NCBI GenBank assembly: GCA_027660625.1
Contig: JAQDNC010000005.1
Span: 91,529 to 155,528, forward strand
From: Coriobacteriaceae bacterium AM100-PB1-1D-6A
GTDB lineage: Bacteria; Actinomycetota; Coriobacteriia; Coriobacteriales; Coriobacteriaceae
Direction of reading: 5' to 3'
DNA: 64,000 nt
Under the pieces are notes generated by a model. The model saw nothing but the letters and a program-made list of their open reading frames with translations, was not told the DNA's origin and made no database searches. Positions 1-7,757 of this stretch are shown here, one piece after another (position 1 is the stretch's first letter; every line of letters begins with the position of its first letter). Both the position numbers and the translations under genes were made by a program.

Positions 1-498
1 GAAAACCAAAAGCTGCTGCTGCAATACAAAGTGGGCGAGGAGACGTTCGTGCTCGCCGGCTATCCCGAGGCAGTCGAGAAAAAAGGCATCCGCACCTACT
101 GGAAAATGCGCAAAGTCGCCGAGCAGCGCACCTTTGTCAAGCGCCGCGACGAGCGTTTTAAGGTCGCCATGCGCCTTACCTACCAGCGCGACAACGCGGC
201 CGCCTCCGAGCCCGAGGACGCCATGACCATCGACGTCTCGGCCGGCGGCCTGGCCGTCTACCTCAACGATTATCCCGACGTGGGCGAGGCCCTGGCCGTG
301 CAAATGCCCACGATCCGCCTGCAGGGCGAGCGCCACGAGCTGCCCGAGCAGCTGGGCATCGTGTGCTGGGTGCGCCGCGCGCCCAAGGGCAGCCTGTACC
401 GCAACGTCTGCGGCCTGCAGTTCCGCTACGCCGACGACATGGAGCGCGAGCTCGTCAAAGAATACGTCGGCTACATTCGCACGAAATATAAGATCTGA
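1..498 (+). CDS. PilZ-domain protein, 5' end outside window
   Basis: The reading frame is open to the first base, so the start lies upstream and only about 165 C-terminal residues are seen. The visible part holds a PilZ domain. It has the basic RRDER motif followed about 40 residues later by D-x-S-x-x-G (DVSAGG), the two segments that bind cyclic di-GMP in this family. The residues before it (QYKVGEETFVLAGYP) look like the end of a YcgR-type N-terminal domain, which is inference. The next gene starts 5 bases after the stop, so the two may be co-transcribed. The likely role is a c-di-GMP receptor that tunes surface structures. An internal GTG at 31 could be called as a start but has no special support. 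Confidence 0.8.
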   Translation, partial: ENQKLLLQYKVGEETFVLAGYPEAVEKKGIRTYWKMRKVAEQRTFVKRRDERFKVAMRLTYQRDNAAASEPEDAMTIDVSAGGLAVYLNDYPDVGEALAVQMPTIRLQGERHELPEQLGIVCWVRRAPKGSLYRNVCGLQFRYADDMERELVKEYVGYIRTKYKI

Positions 499-503
499 TC
501 GCC

Positions 504-1672
504 ATGGCTCTGTTCAAGCGTAACGACAACAAAGATCAAGCTGCCGAGGATTTGGCCGAGGGTTTGACCGAGGACCAAGCCGAGGACGCGCTACAGGACG
601 CTCCCGGCGCCAACGCCGAGGACGCGCCCGGCGAGGACTCCGCGCCCGACCAGCCCCCGCCTCCCGCAAGCGCTTCGGCAAGCCCAAGTCCAAGCCCAAA
701 CCCAAACCCAAGCGCAAGCCCAAGCGCGACTTGCGCGGCGTGGTGCGCATCGAGGAGCTGGAGCAGGCGCTGGCCGACCAGGACCTCGACGACATCGACC
801 CCGACGCGGTCGTGTCCATGTACATGCCCAAGCGCCGCATGGAGCGCATCGGCACGGCGCTGCTGCGCATGGACAAGCTACAAAAAGCCCTCGTGGTGCT
901 GGCTCTTGCCTTTGGCGTGCTGTTTGCCCTGTCGTTTATGCAGGAAAACATGGGTAACTTCACCATCAACCTCAACCGCCTGGAGCTGTTCCGCCGCGGC
1001 GTGGCCATTGCCGACAATGGCGACTTTAACAACGCCACCGCGCGCCTGGCGGCCGACGCCGTGGACAACGGCACCAATATCGCTGCCGACGACCTGCCCG
1101 ACAACCTGGATAACATCGACGGCAGCCACAACGGCAAGAACTATGTGGCGTACACCTTCTATATCCGCAACGCCGGCAAGACCGATCTGGGCTACAGCGC
1201 CAAGCTCAAGGTGGTCAGCGCCAGCAAGGGCGTGGAGAAGGCGGCGCGCGTGCGGGTGTACCGCAACGGCGAGCCCACCACCTATGCGGCGGCAACGGCC
1301 GACGGCAGCCCCGAGCCCAACACCGAGCCGTTTGCGTCCAAGGACGTGGTGACGACCATTAGCCACAAGAACTTTCGCGTGGGCGATGTGGACAAGTACA
1401 CCGTGGTCATTTGGCTGGACGGCGACGACCCGGAGTGCGTGGACAAGATCATCGGCGGTGCGGTGGAGTTTGGCTTTGACTTTGATTCGTCCGAGACCGA
1501 CGACTCGAGCCTGTTCATTAAATTCGTGCAGGATATTGCCGACACCCTGACCGGCAACGACCCCATTAGCGCGAGCGGCAACGAGGCGCCCGATTACTAC
1601 AAGGAACACAACGTGACCTGGAGTAACCGTCGCAACCAAAAGAACTCGCCCGCAGGGGACGAGGACAAGTAG
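504..1672 (+). CDS. Membrane-anchored SipW-locus-type surface protein, apparent frameshift
   Basis: An ATG at 504 opens an acidic N-terminus. From about 650 the sensible frame is the -1 frame: a Lys/Pro-rich basic linker, a short helical segment, one transmembrane helix (ALVVLALAFGVLFALSFM) and an extracellular domain. One extra C in the five-C run at 654-658 would join the two halves into one protein of about 389 residues. The C-terminal part has VVIWLDGDDPECVDK, matching the W-[LM]-E-G-x-D-P-x-C motif of the six secreted proteins at 2639-4441 and 7758-11296. Unlike them it lacks the AWF-type SipW cleavage signal, so it is probably anchored. The frameshift could be a sequencing error, phase variation or a real lesion. 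The frame from 731 to 1672 is clearly coding. Confidence 0.65.
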
Positions 1673-1680
1673 AACGAACA

Positions 1681-1720
1681 AGCGCCGGACCGGAATCGAT
1701 TTTCCGGTCCGGCGCTTTTG
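1681..1720. terminator. Bidirectional rho-independent terminator
   Basis: A 15-bp perfect stem pairs 1681-1695 with 1702-1716. A T-run follows on the plus strand, and an A-rich flank serves the minus strand. It lies between two convergent genes ending at 1672 (+) and 1729 (-). Confidence 0.8.
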
Positions 1721-1728
1721 GTGACGGC

Positions 1729-2241
1729 TTATGCCGAGGTTTTGCCGTCGGAGGTAGCGCCGTTGCCAGCGGCGCCGTCCAGCAAGAACAACCGCAGCGC
1801 GAGCTTGATCGCGTAGCCCGGTTTGACCTGCGCTGCGTTTTCCGTGTGCTCGCCCAGGTCACCGCAGTAGGCGTAGAGGTCGCGGATGAGGTCCGCGCCC
1901 GAGAGGGTGAACATGTAGCCCGTGTCCGAAAGCGCGTTGGGTGCTGCGGGCAGCCCCGCAGCCGCACAAAAGCTCGCGAGGTCGGGGTTCATGACGGCCT
2001 CGTAGTCGATCGCGGTGCCACGGTCCTGAGCGGCCTGCTCCTGCTTGCGGGTGTACGACAATGCCGCCGCCAGTACAAAGCTGGGCGTGGGCGCATTGAC
2101 GTCGTCGGTGGTGGCGACGAGCTTACCGGCCGCTTGCGTGACCAGCCAGGCGACTTCGCGCTGACAACGAACGGCCTTGCGCGTCACCGGCTTGATCGAT
2201 CCGGCGGAGACGCTTCCCTTGGGTTGATTGGCGGCAGGCAT
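1729..2241 (-). CDS. Hypothetical protein, about 170 aa
   Basis: The start is set at the ATG at 2241 because GGAGGG sits at 2245-2250, a few bases upstream; an ATG further up at 2256 lacks such a site. The product is soluble, Ala- and Leu-rich, has no signal peptide or membrane segment, and contains the segment SGADLIRDLYAYCGDLGEHT. I do not recognise the family. It converges on the gene ending at 1672 and shares its terminator. It is divergent from the secreted protein gene at 2639, with a 397-bp gap between them. Confidence 0.7.
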   Translation of the reverse strand: MPAANQPKGSVSAGSIKPVTRKAVRCQREVAWLVTQAAGKLVATTDDVNAPTPSFVLAAALSYTRKQEQAAQDRGTAIDYEAVMNPDLASFCAAAGLPAAPNALSDTGYMFTLSGADLIRDLYAYCGDLGEHTENAAQVKPGYAIKLALRLFLLDGAAGNGATSDGKTSA

Positions 2242-2638
2242 GAGCCCTCCCAACAAATAGCCCGTTTAGCAGGCAAAAATGACACGTGCCACACCAGTAT
2301 AACGAGTGGGAAGGGCTAAGGCCGAAGCTTGGCGGAGAGCGTGGTCGTGCGCTGGCATGGCGCTGCGGTCGCAAGGCTTAAGAGGGACTTATGACTGCGC
2401 GGGAGAGAGATCAAATAAGGTGAATAGTGTTCACATAGCCCCGCGCATAACCCGAGGTAGACCTATGAATCTGCCGGAATGTGGGCTGCCGAAAACTCAT
2501 AAGGAAATCGTAAGAATTATGGTATTCTCAATTCCATTCCTAAAGGATGGGCAAGCAACATCCAACACGAAAGCGCGGGCTCCCCTTCCGGGCTTCTCGA
2601 GGGTCATCTGGGATGAATGGGGAAAGAAAGGGGTCCGC
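2242..2638. other. 397-bp divergent intergenic region with a palindrome
   Basis: This region separates divergent genes. It contains GTGAATAGTGTTCAC at 2420-2434, a 5-bp perfect inverted repeat that could be an operator. The DNA from about 2390 is AT-richer than its surroundings. A frame open from 2306 into the gene at 2639 is not convincing as an N-terminal extension, because a signal peptide starts right after the ATG at 2639. No c-di-GMP riboswitch consensus was seen. Confidence 0.4.
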
Positions 2639-3406
2639 ATGGATACCAAGGCATTAAAAAAGCAGATGGGCGCCGCCATCGCCATGGTCCTCGTGGCAGC
2701 CGTAGCCCTCGGTTCCGCCACCTTCGCATGGTTTGTGACGAACAGTAAGGTTGACGCTACCACCACGAATATCGCCGCTCAATCTAATGCTGCGTTTATG
2801 ACTATCAAACAAGGCCCTACTGGTGCAAGCGCTGTCGATGACACGAGTGCGGTAACTTCAATCACTGGTCCTATCGCGCTTTATCCTGCTACTTTTGGTG
2901 AGCAGTCTGGTTCCACCAAGGGTACGTTTATGACTGGTTACGGTACGAATCTCGAAAACGCCACCCTTAAGGGCGATTTGAAGTCTGTTGGAACTCTTGA
3001 CGAGGCCGACGGTAAGGAATTTGCCAAGAAGGAACAATTCAACATCAGCTCAAAGGGGCAGAACCTCAATGATCTCAAGGTTGAGAGCGTCGAGGGTTCG
3101 ACGGATGCAGCTGCTGGTCAGCTTTTGAAGACTTCCTTCCGCGTGCTCGTCACCAATGCGGATGCCTCTGCTTGGGTTGTTTATGGTCTTGGAACCAGTG
3201 GCTATGAAATCAAGCTTTCCTCTGCGACCGATAATTCCGCGCCGGTTCTTGGCTCTGTGACCGCTGGTCAAGATACTCTCGTTAATGTGTATGTGTTCTA
3301 CGAGGGCTCCGATGTCAACATTCATACGAAGAACCTTCAGGAGAATAAGCTTGAGGCTTCGCAGAGTGTGAAGATTAATTTCACTGCAACTGCGGAAAAC
3401 AAGTAA
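2639..3406 (+). CDS. SipW-dependent secreted protein (TasA/pilin-like), copy 1
   Basis: The product is 255 residues. The ATG at 2639 follows GAAAGGGG and opens directly into a SipW-type signal: MDTKALKKQ, a hydrophobic core at about 12-28, then SATFAWFVTNSKVD. Proteins with this signal (TasA, CalY/camelysin) are cut by ER-type signal peptidases and form extracellular fibres. The C-terminus carries VYVFYEGSDVNIHTKN, a version of the locus-wide W-L-E-G-x-D-P-x-C-x-N motif without the Cys. Codon use is visibly AT-richer than in the related genes at 7758-11296, which may reflect transfer or high expression with different selection. A terminator separates it from the next relative, so it can be made on its own, perhaps as the major subunit (inference). 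Confidence 0.75.
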   Translation: MDTKALKKQMGAAIAMVLVAAVALGSATFAWFVTNSKVDATTTNIAAQSNAAFMTIKQGPTGASAVDDTSAVTSITGPIALYPATFGEQSGSTKGTFMTGYGTNLENATLKGDLKSVGTLDEADGKEFAKKEQFNISSKGQNLNDLKVESVEGSTDAAAGQLLKTSFRVLVTNADASAWVVYGLGTSGYEIKLSSATDNSAPVLGSVTAGQDTLVNVYVFYEGSDVNIHTKNLQENKLEASQSVKINFTATAENK

Positions 3407-3431
3407 TCGCAGTTACGGCTTATGGCTTGCG

Positions 3432-3470
3432 AAGGGCAGGCTCCCAGCCCGGGATCCTGCCCTTTTTCTT
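3432..3470 (+). terminator. Terminator or attenuator between two secreted-protein genes
   Basis: AAGGGCAGG at 3432-3440 pairs with CCTGCCCTT at 3456-3464 and is followed by TTTTTCTT. It lies between the genes ending at 3406 and starting at 3491, so readthrough would set the ratio of the two secreted proteins. Confidence 0.75.
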
Positions 3471-3490
3471 AACGGAGGGAGGCGACGGAT

Positions 3491-4441
3491 ATGCATGATT
3501 CGGTAAAGAAGCTCAAGATTCAGCTTATTGGAGCGGCGCTGACCGTCGTCGTCTCGGCGGTAGCGCTTTCTGCAACTACCTACGCATGGTTTGTCACGAA
3601 TAGTAGAGTTCATGCGACTACCAGCACCATTTCAGCTCAAGCGAATGGCATGGTGCTCCAAATCGTTGAGGGTGACACACCCGACCACGGCTCCGACACC
3701 TCCACGGTCGCTTCCGCAGCCGGTCACGAGATTAGCCCTTCATCGACGAACGATGCCAAAAACTGGTACGTTCCCCAAAGCTGGCAGGGCGTTAACGTGA
3801 GCACCTATCAAAAGGTCGACACATCCATTTCGGGTGAGGCTCCCGGCAAGTACACCATTCAAGGCAACGATTACTATGCATTTACCGCTGCGAATTACAC
3901 GCTGTATACCGTAGCGAACACGGGCATTGCCGACGTGTATTTGGACGCGAGCAACGGCTCGCCCATAACGATTACGCAGCATGGCGGCACGCAGAAATGG
4001 TTCGACAAAATCAAAGGGAGCTTGCGCGTCGGCATTGTAATCAACGGCGAGCTGCGCGTTGTCTATGCGCCAACTGCTCCCTCGACAATCGATACGGGTA
4101 ACGATGTGATTGCCGTTGCAGGGTGGTCGTGCGTTGACTCTGAATCTCTGAGCAAGGTTGTTACTCCTACATATTTGCACCTTTCTGGCGCCGATTCGCT
4201 CGATCAGAACGGCGATAACTGGGGTGCCACGAAAGCGGGCGAAGGCTACATTAGGCCGAGCGGCAACGCGCAAAAGGTCGCTTCGAACGTCGATTACAAC
4301 GGCACGAACATGAAAGTTGCCGTTTGGATGGAAGGCACCGACAGCGATTGTCAGAATATGTCTGGCCTCGATGTGGGCGAAGTAAGCCCGACCTTTGACG
4401 TAACGGTCAGCTTGGTTGGCATCGTAGCTGATTCAAGGTAG
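3491..4441 (+). CDS. SipW-dependent secreted protein (TasA/pilin-like), copy 2
   Basis: The product is 316 residues. GGAGGGAGG at 3474-3482 supports the ATG at 3491. The N-terminus is a SipW-type signal: MHDSVKKLK, a hydrophobic core at about 11-27, then SATTYAWFVTNSRVH. The mature part is Thr/Ser/Asn-rich, as expected for an extracellular beta protein. Near the end is VAVWMEGTDSDCQNM, the shared C-terminal motif, then a final beta strand. The first 50 residues closely resemble those of the gene at 2639 (YAWFVTNSRVHATTSTISAQ against FAWFVTNSKVDATTTNIAAQ), so the two probably arose by duplication. The gene is flanked by terminators on both sides. Confidence 0.75.
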   Translation: MHDSVKKLKIQLIGAALTVVVSAVALSATTYAWFVTNSRVHATTSTISAQANGMVLQIVEGDTPDHGSDTSTVASAAGHEISPSSTNDAKNWYVPQSWQGVNVSTYQKVDTSISGEAPGKYTIQGNDYYAFTAANYTLYTVANTGIADVYLDASNGSPITITQHGGTQKWFDKIKGSLRVGIVINGELRVVYAPTAPSTIDTGNDVIAVAGWSCVDSESLSKVVTPTYLHLSGADSLDQNGDNWGATKAGEGYIRPSGNAQKVASNVDYNGTNMKVAVWMEGTDSDCQNMSGLDVGEVSPTFDVTVSLVGIVADSR

Positions 4442-4470
4442 TGTAAACGCTGCTAGCAACTTTCATCAAA

Positions 4471-4513
4471 GACGAGGGCCAGTTCAGGTTTGAACTGGCC
4501 CTCGTCTCGTTTA
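4471..4513 (+). terminator. Strong rho-independent terminator
   Basis: A perfect 16-bp stem pairs 4471-4486 with 4491-4506 around a GGTT loop, followed by a short T-rich tail. It ends the secreted-protein pair 2639-4441. Confidence 0.8.
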
Positions 4514-4536
4514 TGTCAATATTGGTTCGGCTATAG

Positions 4537-4647
4537 CCCGTACACCTCAACCATGGCTTCGCCGATGCGGTGGGGTACGCCGGTGACATGACCAGGCAGT
4601 CGTTCTGGTTCAATAAGGGCTATCTGGAGCACATTCTGGGGCTGTAG
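4537..4647 (+). pseudogene. Possible 3' remnant of an unidentified gene
   Basis: After a stop at 4534, a 36-codon frame runs to a TAG at 4645. It reads like the end of a globular protein (GYAGDMTRQSFWFNKGYLEH, then ILGL). It has no start or ribosome site and follows a terminator. It may be a decayed gene tail; the family is not recognised. The support is only the protein-like composition. Confidence 0.3.
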
Positions 4648-4680
4648 CCTTCGAGTCGGCAATTCGGCTACTTGCGCATA

Positions 4681-4739
4681 CTCGATTTACGAGGATTTTC
4701 ACACTCGATTTTCGAGGAAATCTGGACTCGATTTTCGAG
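4681..4739. repeat. Three 13-bp palindromes at exact 23-bp spacing
   Basis: CTCGATTTACGAG (4681-4693), CTCGATTTTCGAG (4704-4716) and CTCGATTTTCGAG (4727-4739) are near-identical palindromes whose starts lie 23 bp apart. They sit just beyond the stop of the minus-strand gene at 4747. Regular spacing near two helical turns suits cooperative protein binding. A role as operator or as the remains of an intergenic repeat is inference. Confidence 0.7.
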
Positions 4740-4746
4740 CTTTGCC

Positions 4747-5445
4747 TTACAGGTAAATCCCCTCGAACAGGGCCTTATGGAACTGGGTGTGGTGATCGCG
4801 TGCCCAGGTGAAGAGCGCCTGGTCAAAGTTGCCTTGGCTGGCGGGGATGCCATAGACGCCGGTGACTTTCACGCGCACGAACTCCAGCGCGGGCAGCTTG
4901 TTGATGGCCGTGAGCGCAAACGGCGACGTGGGTTCCTCGAACAGGTAATGGCTGCCTTGCAGCGCGCCGCAGCCGGTGCAGGTGCTGGCGAGCGATACGG
5001 TCTTGGTGGTGCGCGATGTTACGGGCTTGTAGCCGCAGCGCTCGCGCAGGTAGTCGCGAATCTCGGCCGGCACGCAGCCCAGCGCGGGGACGATGGCCAC
5101 GGCGTTGGCGCGGGCGGTGTCGATTGCGATGTGGCCCGCGTCGTCCGTGGCGGGCGCAGCGCTGGGCGCAGCCTTGCTGCTCGAGTCCTCGGCCGCCCAA
5201 TACGGAATGCCAAAGGCCGCGACCGTCGTCTGCTCGTGGCACTTCCAACATTCGCGCTTGCCCAGCACCAGGTAGATGTAGGGCGCGCTGGGGTCGGAGC
5301 GATCCACGGCGGGCAGCCACGCGGCAAAGGGCTCGGGGTTGACGCCATCGGGCACGTACCAGATCTTCTTGGCCCGGTCCCACTTGGCGCCCAGAGCCTT
5401 GGCCTCGTCTTTGTGCGAAAAGGGAACATCGAGCTCGGTGCGCAT
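4747..5445 (-). CDS. DUF5710-type protein with two CxxC motifs
   Basis: The product is 232 residues. The start is the ATG at 5445, because AAAGGAG lies at 5449-5455. The N-terminal 50 residues (LDVPFSHKDEAKALGAKWDR, then KKIWYVPDGVNP) match the DUF5710 pattern, often found attached to primase-like or mobile-DNA proteins. Two CxxC pairs follow, CWKC (about residue 80) and CTGC (about residue 165), and suggest a zinc-binding fold. No signal or membrane segment is present. Function is not known. It sits alone between repeats, which suits an accessory gene inserted into the secretion locus. Confidence 0.65.
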   Translation of the reverse strand: MRTELDVPFSHKDEAKALGAKWDRAKKIWYVPDGVNPEPFAAWLPAVDRSDPSAPYIYLVLGKRECWKCHEQTTVAAFGIPYWAAEDSSSKAAPSAAPATDDAGHIAIDTARANAVAIVPALGCVPAEIRDYLRERCGYKPVTSRTTKTVSLASTCTGCGALQGSHYLFEEPTSPFALTAINKLPALEFVRVKVTGVYGIPASQGNFDQALFTWARDHHTQFHKALFEGIYL

Positions 5446-5847
5446 GGCGGCTCCTTTGTGTGGCGTGCGGTGCATGTGCTCCAAGGATACCCCAGCGCTG
5501 GGTGCTCGATGCACGCGGTTGGGGCCGGCGGTGTTTGAACTGGCGGCCGGTGGCGCCTGCTGTCTTAACGAGGCGATTGCGGCGTGGCGTGCGGTCGCTG
5601 GATGGATGCTTCGACTGTCTAAGAAGTCGCGGGGTGTTTTGGCGGGGGCGTGCCGTCAAGCGTTTGGGCAAGTGCATGGTCAGCTTTTGGTCAGTTGAGC
5701 GGCAACCTTGCCAAAAGCTTGACGGATTTGCAGCTAGACGTCGACGAATGAGCATTTTGGACGCGCCGCGGCGAAAAACCGCCGATCGTTTGTCGAAAAC
5801 TTAGCGGGACCGCAAACGGCCGCCGACGCGCGTGCTATCTTCGCGCC
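5446..5847. other. 402-bp divergent intergenic region
   Basis: Apart from the repeated GTCAAGCTTTTGG-like motifs at 5652-5725, listed separately, no RNA gene, terminator or clear promoter was found. It separates the divergent genes at 4747-5445 and 5848-6951. Confidence 0.4.
5652..5725. repeat. Triple motif related to GTCAAGCTTTTGGCAAG
   Basis: Three related copies occur. CCGTCAAGCGTTTGGGCAAG is at 5652-5671, GGTCAGCTTTTGGTCAG at 5678-5694, and the inverted copy (CTTGCCAAAAGCTTGACGG) at 5707-5725. Two copies of the same motif, again in opposite orientation, lie at 39119-39160 in front of the Tad operon. This suggests a shared regulatory site or a small dispersed repeat. Confidence 0.5.
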
Positions 5848-6951
5848 ATGAGGTACTTTATCGTTTCACATAATGCTGCACTGGCGCTTTTGGCGCACAT
5901 GCCGAACCCTCGCTTTGGGGATTCGGAACCAGAGGTCGTGTCGATCGCGGGCGCCTGCGCGCTCTTGGATCAAGAAGCGCAGGAGGTTATCGATCGCTAT
6001 GACCTGGGGGTCGAAACGCTGGATTTGCTGGTGCCGTCGCGCGCCGACCGTCGGCGGAGCCAGCACGTTAAGACGCACCTGTGTACCAACGAGCTCCCGG
6101 CGGGTTCGTTTATCTCGCTGGGCCACTGGATGGGCGACCTGGATGCATACGTGTGCTCTCCCGAGCTGGCGTTTTTGCAGGCTGCGCACGATGGCGATGC
6201 GGCGGCGGCCATCTATGCCGGCTATGCCATGACATCGGACTATCGGCTGGATAACCTTGCTCCCGGTGGGGTGACCAGCAGGGATGCGGGCATGCGCGAT
6301 GGTAAGCTTACGACTAGGGAACTCATCGCGGCGTATCTTGACCGGGCGTCAAAGGTGAGAGGCGCCGCCAAAGCAAAAGCGTTGCTTCCGTATGTGGTGG
6401 AGGGCTCGCGATCTCCAAGGGAGTCGGGGCTTTGCATGTTTATGTCGCTGCCTGCGCGCTACGGCGGGTATGCATTGGGCAAGGCTGAGCTCAACAAGAA
6501 GGTCTTCATCCGCGATGGATACAACGATGGGCGCAATCGCAGGCTGCGCGTGTTGGAGCGCACGCCCGACATCACGCTTACGGCGAAAGCAGAGGTGAGC
6601 CTGGATAAAGTAAGGGATGGCTTGCTGCCCGAGGTGCTTACCGCGATGGTCGATTATGACAGCGATGCCATTCATGACGGACGCGAGAAAATTCACAAGG
6701 ATGCCGAGCGCCGCAACGAGCTGCAGATGCTCAATGGGGTGGCGTACTTTACCGTGACGACTGACCAGGCGAGCGACTATGAAAAGCTCGTTCGCCTGTG
6801 CGAGCGCATCCGACGCAAGCTGCATCGTCGCAAGCGGCCCATATTTTACAAGCCTATGACTGAGGAAGCGCAGTATTTGGCACAGGCGCGCCTCGAGACA
6901 AAGCGGTTTAAGCTCTGGCAGACCGTTATTGAGGCGCATCAGCATTGGTAA
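5848..6951 (+). CDS. PD-(D/E)XK-like hypothetical protein, paralogue A
   Basis: The product is 367 residues with no signal or membrane segment. It resembles the minus-strand product at 31518-32591. Both have a segment near residue 80-110 ending in SPE (VCSPELAFLQAA; VTSPEFTLLSLA), a central SP-x-E then SLP-x-x-x-GG block (RSPRESGLCMFMSLPARYGG), and a late block with DAER, L, G and a hydrophobic strand. The last block resembles the fold of Vsr/DUF559-type nucleases, but the usual acidic core reads DYDSDAIH here rather than a clean E-x-K. Nuclease activity is therefore uncertain. The architecture recalls the Collinsella-type AbiEi/DUF559-like family (family knowledge, inferred). No partner gene is adjacent. 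Confidence 0.65.
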   Translation: MRYFIVSHNAALALLAHMPNPRFGDSEPEVVSIAGACALLDQEAQEVIDRYDLGVETLDLLVPSRADRRRSQHVKTHLCTNELPAGSFISLGHWMGDLDAYVCSPELAFLQAAHDGDAAAAIYAGYAMTSDYRLDNLAPGGVTSRDAGMRDGKLTTRELIAAYLDRASKVRGAAKAKALLPYVVEGSRSPRESGLCMFMSLPARYGGYALGKAELNKKVFIRDGYNDGRNRRLRVLERTPDITLTAKAEVSLDKVRDGLLPEVLTAMVDYDSDAIHDGREKIHKDAERRNELQMLNGVAYFTVTTDQASDYEKLVRLCERIRRKLHRRKRPIFYKPMTEEAQYLAQARLETKRFKLWQTVIEAHQHW

Positions 6952-6985
6952 GTGGGTCTTTGGCGGCGGAGGGGGTGCTGCCGTA

Positions 6986-7170
6986 TTGAAGGTGAATGGT
7001 TTCCCGCGAAGTGAACGAGTGTTTTTGGACCCCCGAAGCATCCACACTTTTTTGGCGCCAAAACCGCAGGATTCTAACGACAAAACCGCAGGAAATGAGC
7101 CGCCAAAAGTGTCGATGCTTCGGGGGTTCGTTTTGGCTCGTTCACTTCGCGGGAAACCATTCACCTTCGA
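6986..7170. repeat. Long imperfect inverted repeat (REP/MITE-like)
   Basis: The outer arms 6986-7019 and 7137-7170 are 34-bp perfect complements. Inner arms at about 7030-7056 and 7101-7126 pair again with few mismatches. The loop holds two direct copies of CAAAACCGCAGG (7059-7070, 7081-7092). The whole 185 bp could fold as one hairpin. It has no open frame of note and no transposase, so it is either a miniature mobile element or a structural intergenic repeat. Confidence 0.75.
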
Positions 7171-7208
7171 TTTGCGGGCTGCCCGGATACGGCTACGAGG
7201 GCCACATC

Positions 7209-7270
7209 TGGGCCTGATCGAGGCGATCGCTAGGGTTGTTTGGGCGATTTTGGGCCTGATCGAGGCGATC
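7209..7270. repeat. Direct repeat pair of 20 bp
   Basis: TGGGCCTGATCGAGGCGATC occurs at 7209-7228 and again at 7251-7270, start to start 42 bp. The surrounding 7180-7400 is G/T-rich and degenerate with related motifs, and has no gene I can support. Confidence 0.6.
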
Positions 7271-7410
7271 ATCAGGGCTGTTGGGCGGCTTTGGGCGCTG
7301 TTGGGGTGTTTGCCGGCGCTGTCGAGGCGGCATCGGCCTCGTCTGGGATGGTTATTGGAGCTGTCGAGGCGGTTTGGCTGTTGCGGCGCCCGCTTGGCTT
7401 GGCGGCGTAA

Positions 7411-7444
7411 AACAAAACAGCCCAGAGGCGAAGCCTCTGGGCTG
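7411..7444 (-). terminator. Terminator of tRNA-Val
   Basis: A 12-bp stem pairs 7418-7429 with 7433-7444. Read on the minus strand it is followed by TTTTGTTTT. It lies 9 bases past the tRNA-Val 3' end. Confidence 0.8.
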
Positions 7445-7452
7445 CGAACATT

Positions 7453-7527
7453 TGGTGGGCGTTAGAAGATTTGAACTTCTGACCTCTTCCGTGTCAGGGA
7501 AGCGCTCTCCCCCTGAGCTAAACGCCC
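7453..7527 (-). tRNA. tRNA-Val (GAC)
   Basis: The minus strand gives a 75-nt cloverleaf. The acceptor stem GGGCGTT pairs with AACGCCC, the D-arm starts TAGCTCAG, the anticodon loop CTGACAC has anticodon GAC, the T-loop is TTCAAAT, and CCA is encoded at 7453-7455. Confidence 0.95.
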
Positions 7528-7556
7528 GATCAAGGGTGCGCGAGTGCGCAGGGAAT

Positions 7557-7585
7557 AATATAACGGAGCTCCCACCCAGTGGCAA
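7557..7585 (-). promoter_or_regulatory. Promoter of tRNA-Val
   Basis: On the minus strand, TTGCCA (7580-7585) and TATATT (7557-7562) are separated by 17 bp. A T-run/A-run motif lies just upstream (CTTTTTAAAAAATAGTTC), and the same motif precedes the tRNA-Leu promoter. Confidence 0.7.
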
Positions 7586-7757
7586 GAACTATTTTTTAAA
7601 AAGCGGCGATTTGCGACCCTATCCGCCCCGATGCAGTGCGAACAGCACGCGGAAAGTCGCGTTTGTACCCCCGATGAACTGCACATTCGCGTAAAATAAC
7701 TCCATTATGGGCAAATGGTGTCCAGGTAGTTTGCAGCACGGCATCTGGGGGAGGGGC

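Noticed and set aside
878..1681. Long minus-strand frame opposite the surface-protein gene
   Set aside because: A shadow of the GC-rich plus-strand gene. It has no ribosome site or recognisable protein pattern and is rich in Val/His/Arg runs typical of antisense frames.
2306..2638. In-frame N-terminal extension of the secreted protein at 2639
   Set aside because: It would place 111 residues before a clear signal peptide; the ATG at 2639 has a ribosome site and begins the signal.
2242..3490. c-di-GMP riboswitch near the PilZ and fibre genes
   Set aside because: No GEMM-type conserved core was recognisable in the leaders.
4681..4739. CRISPR-like array
   Set aside because: Repeats of 13 bp with 10-bp spacers are far too short, and no cas gene is nearby.
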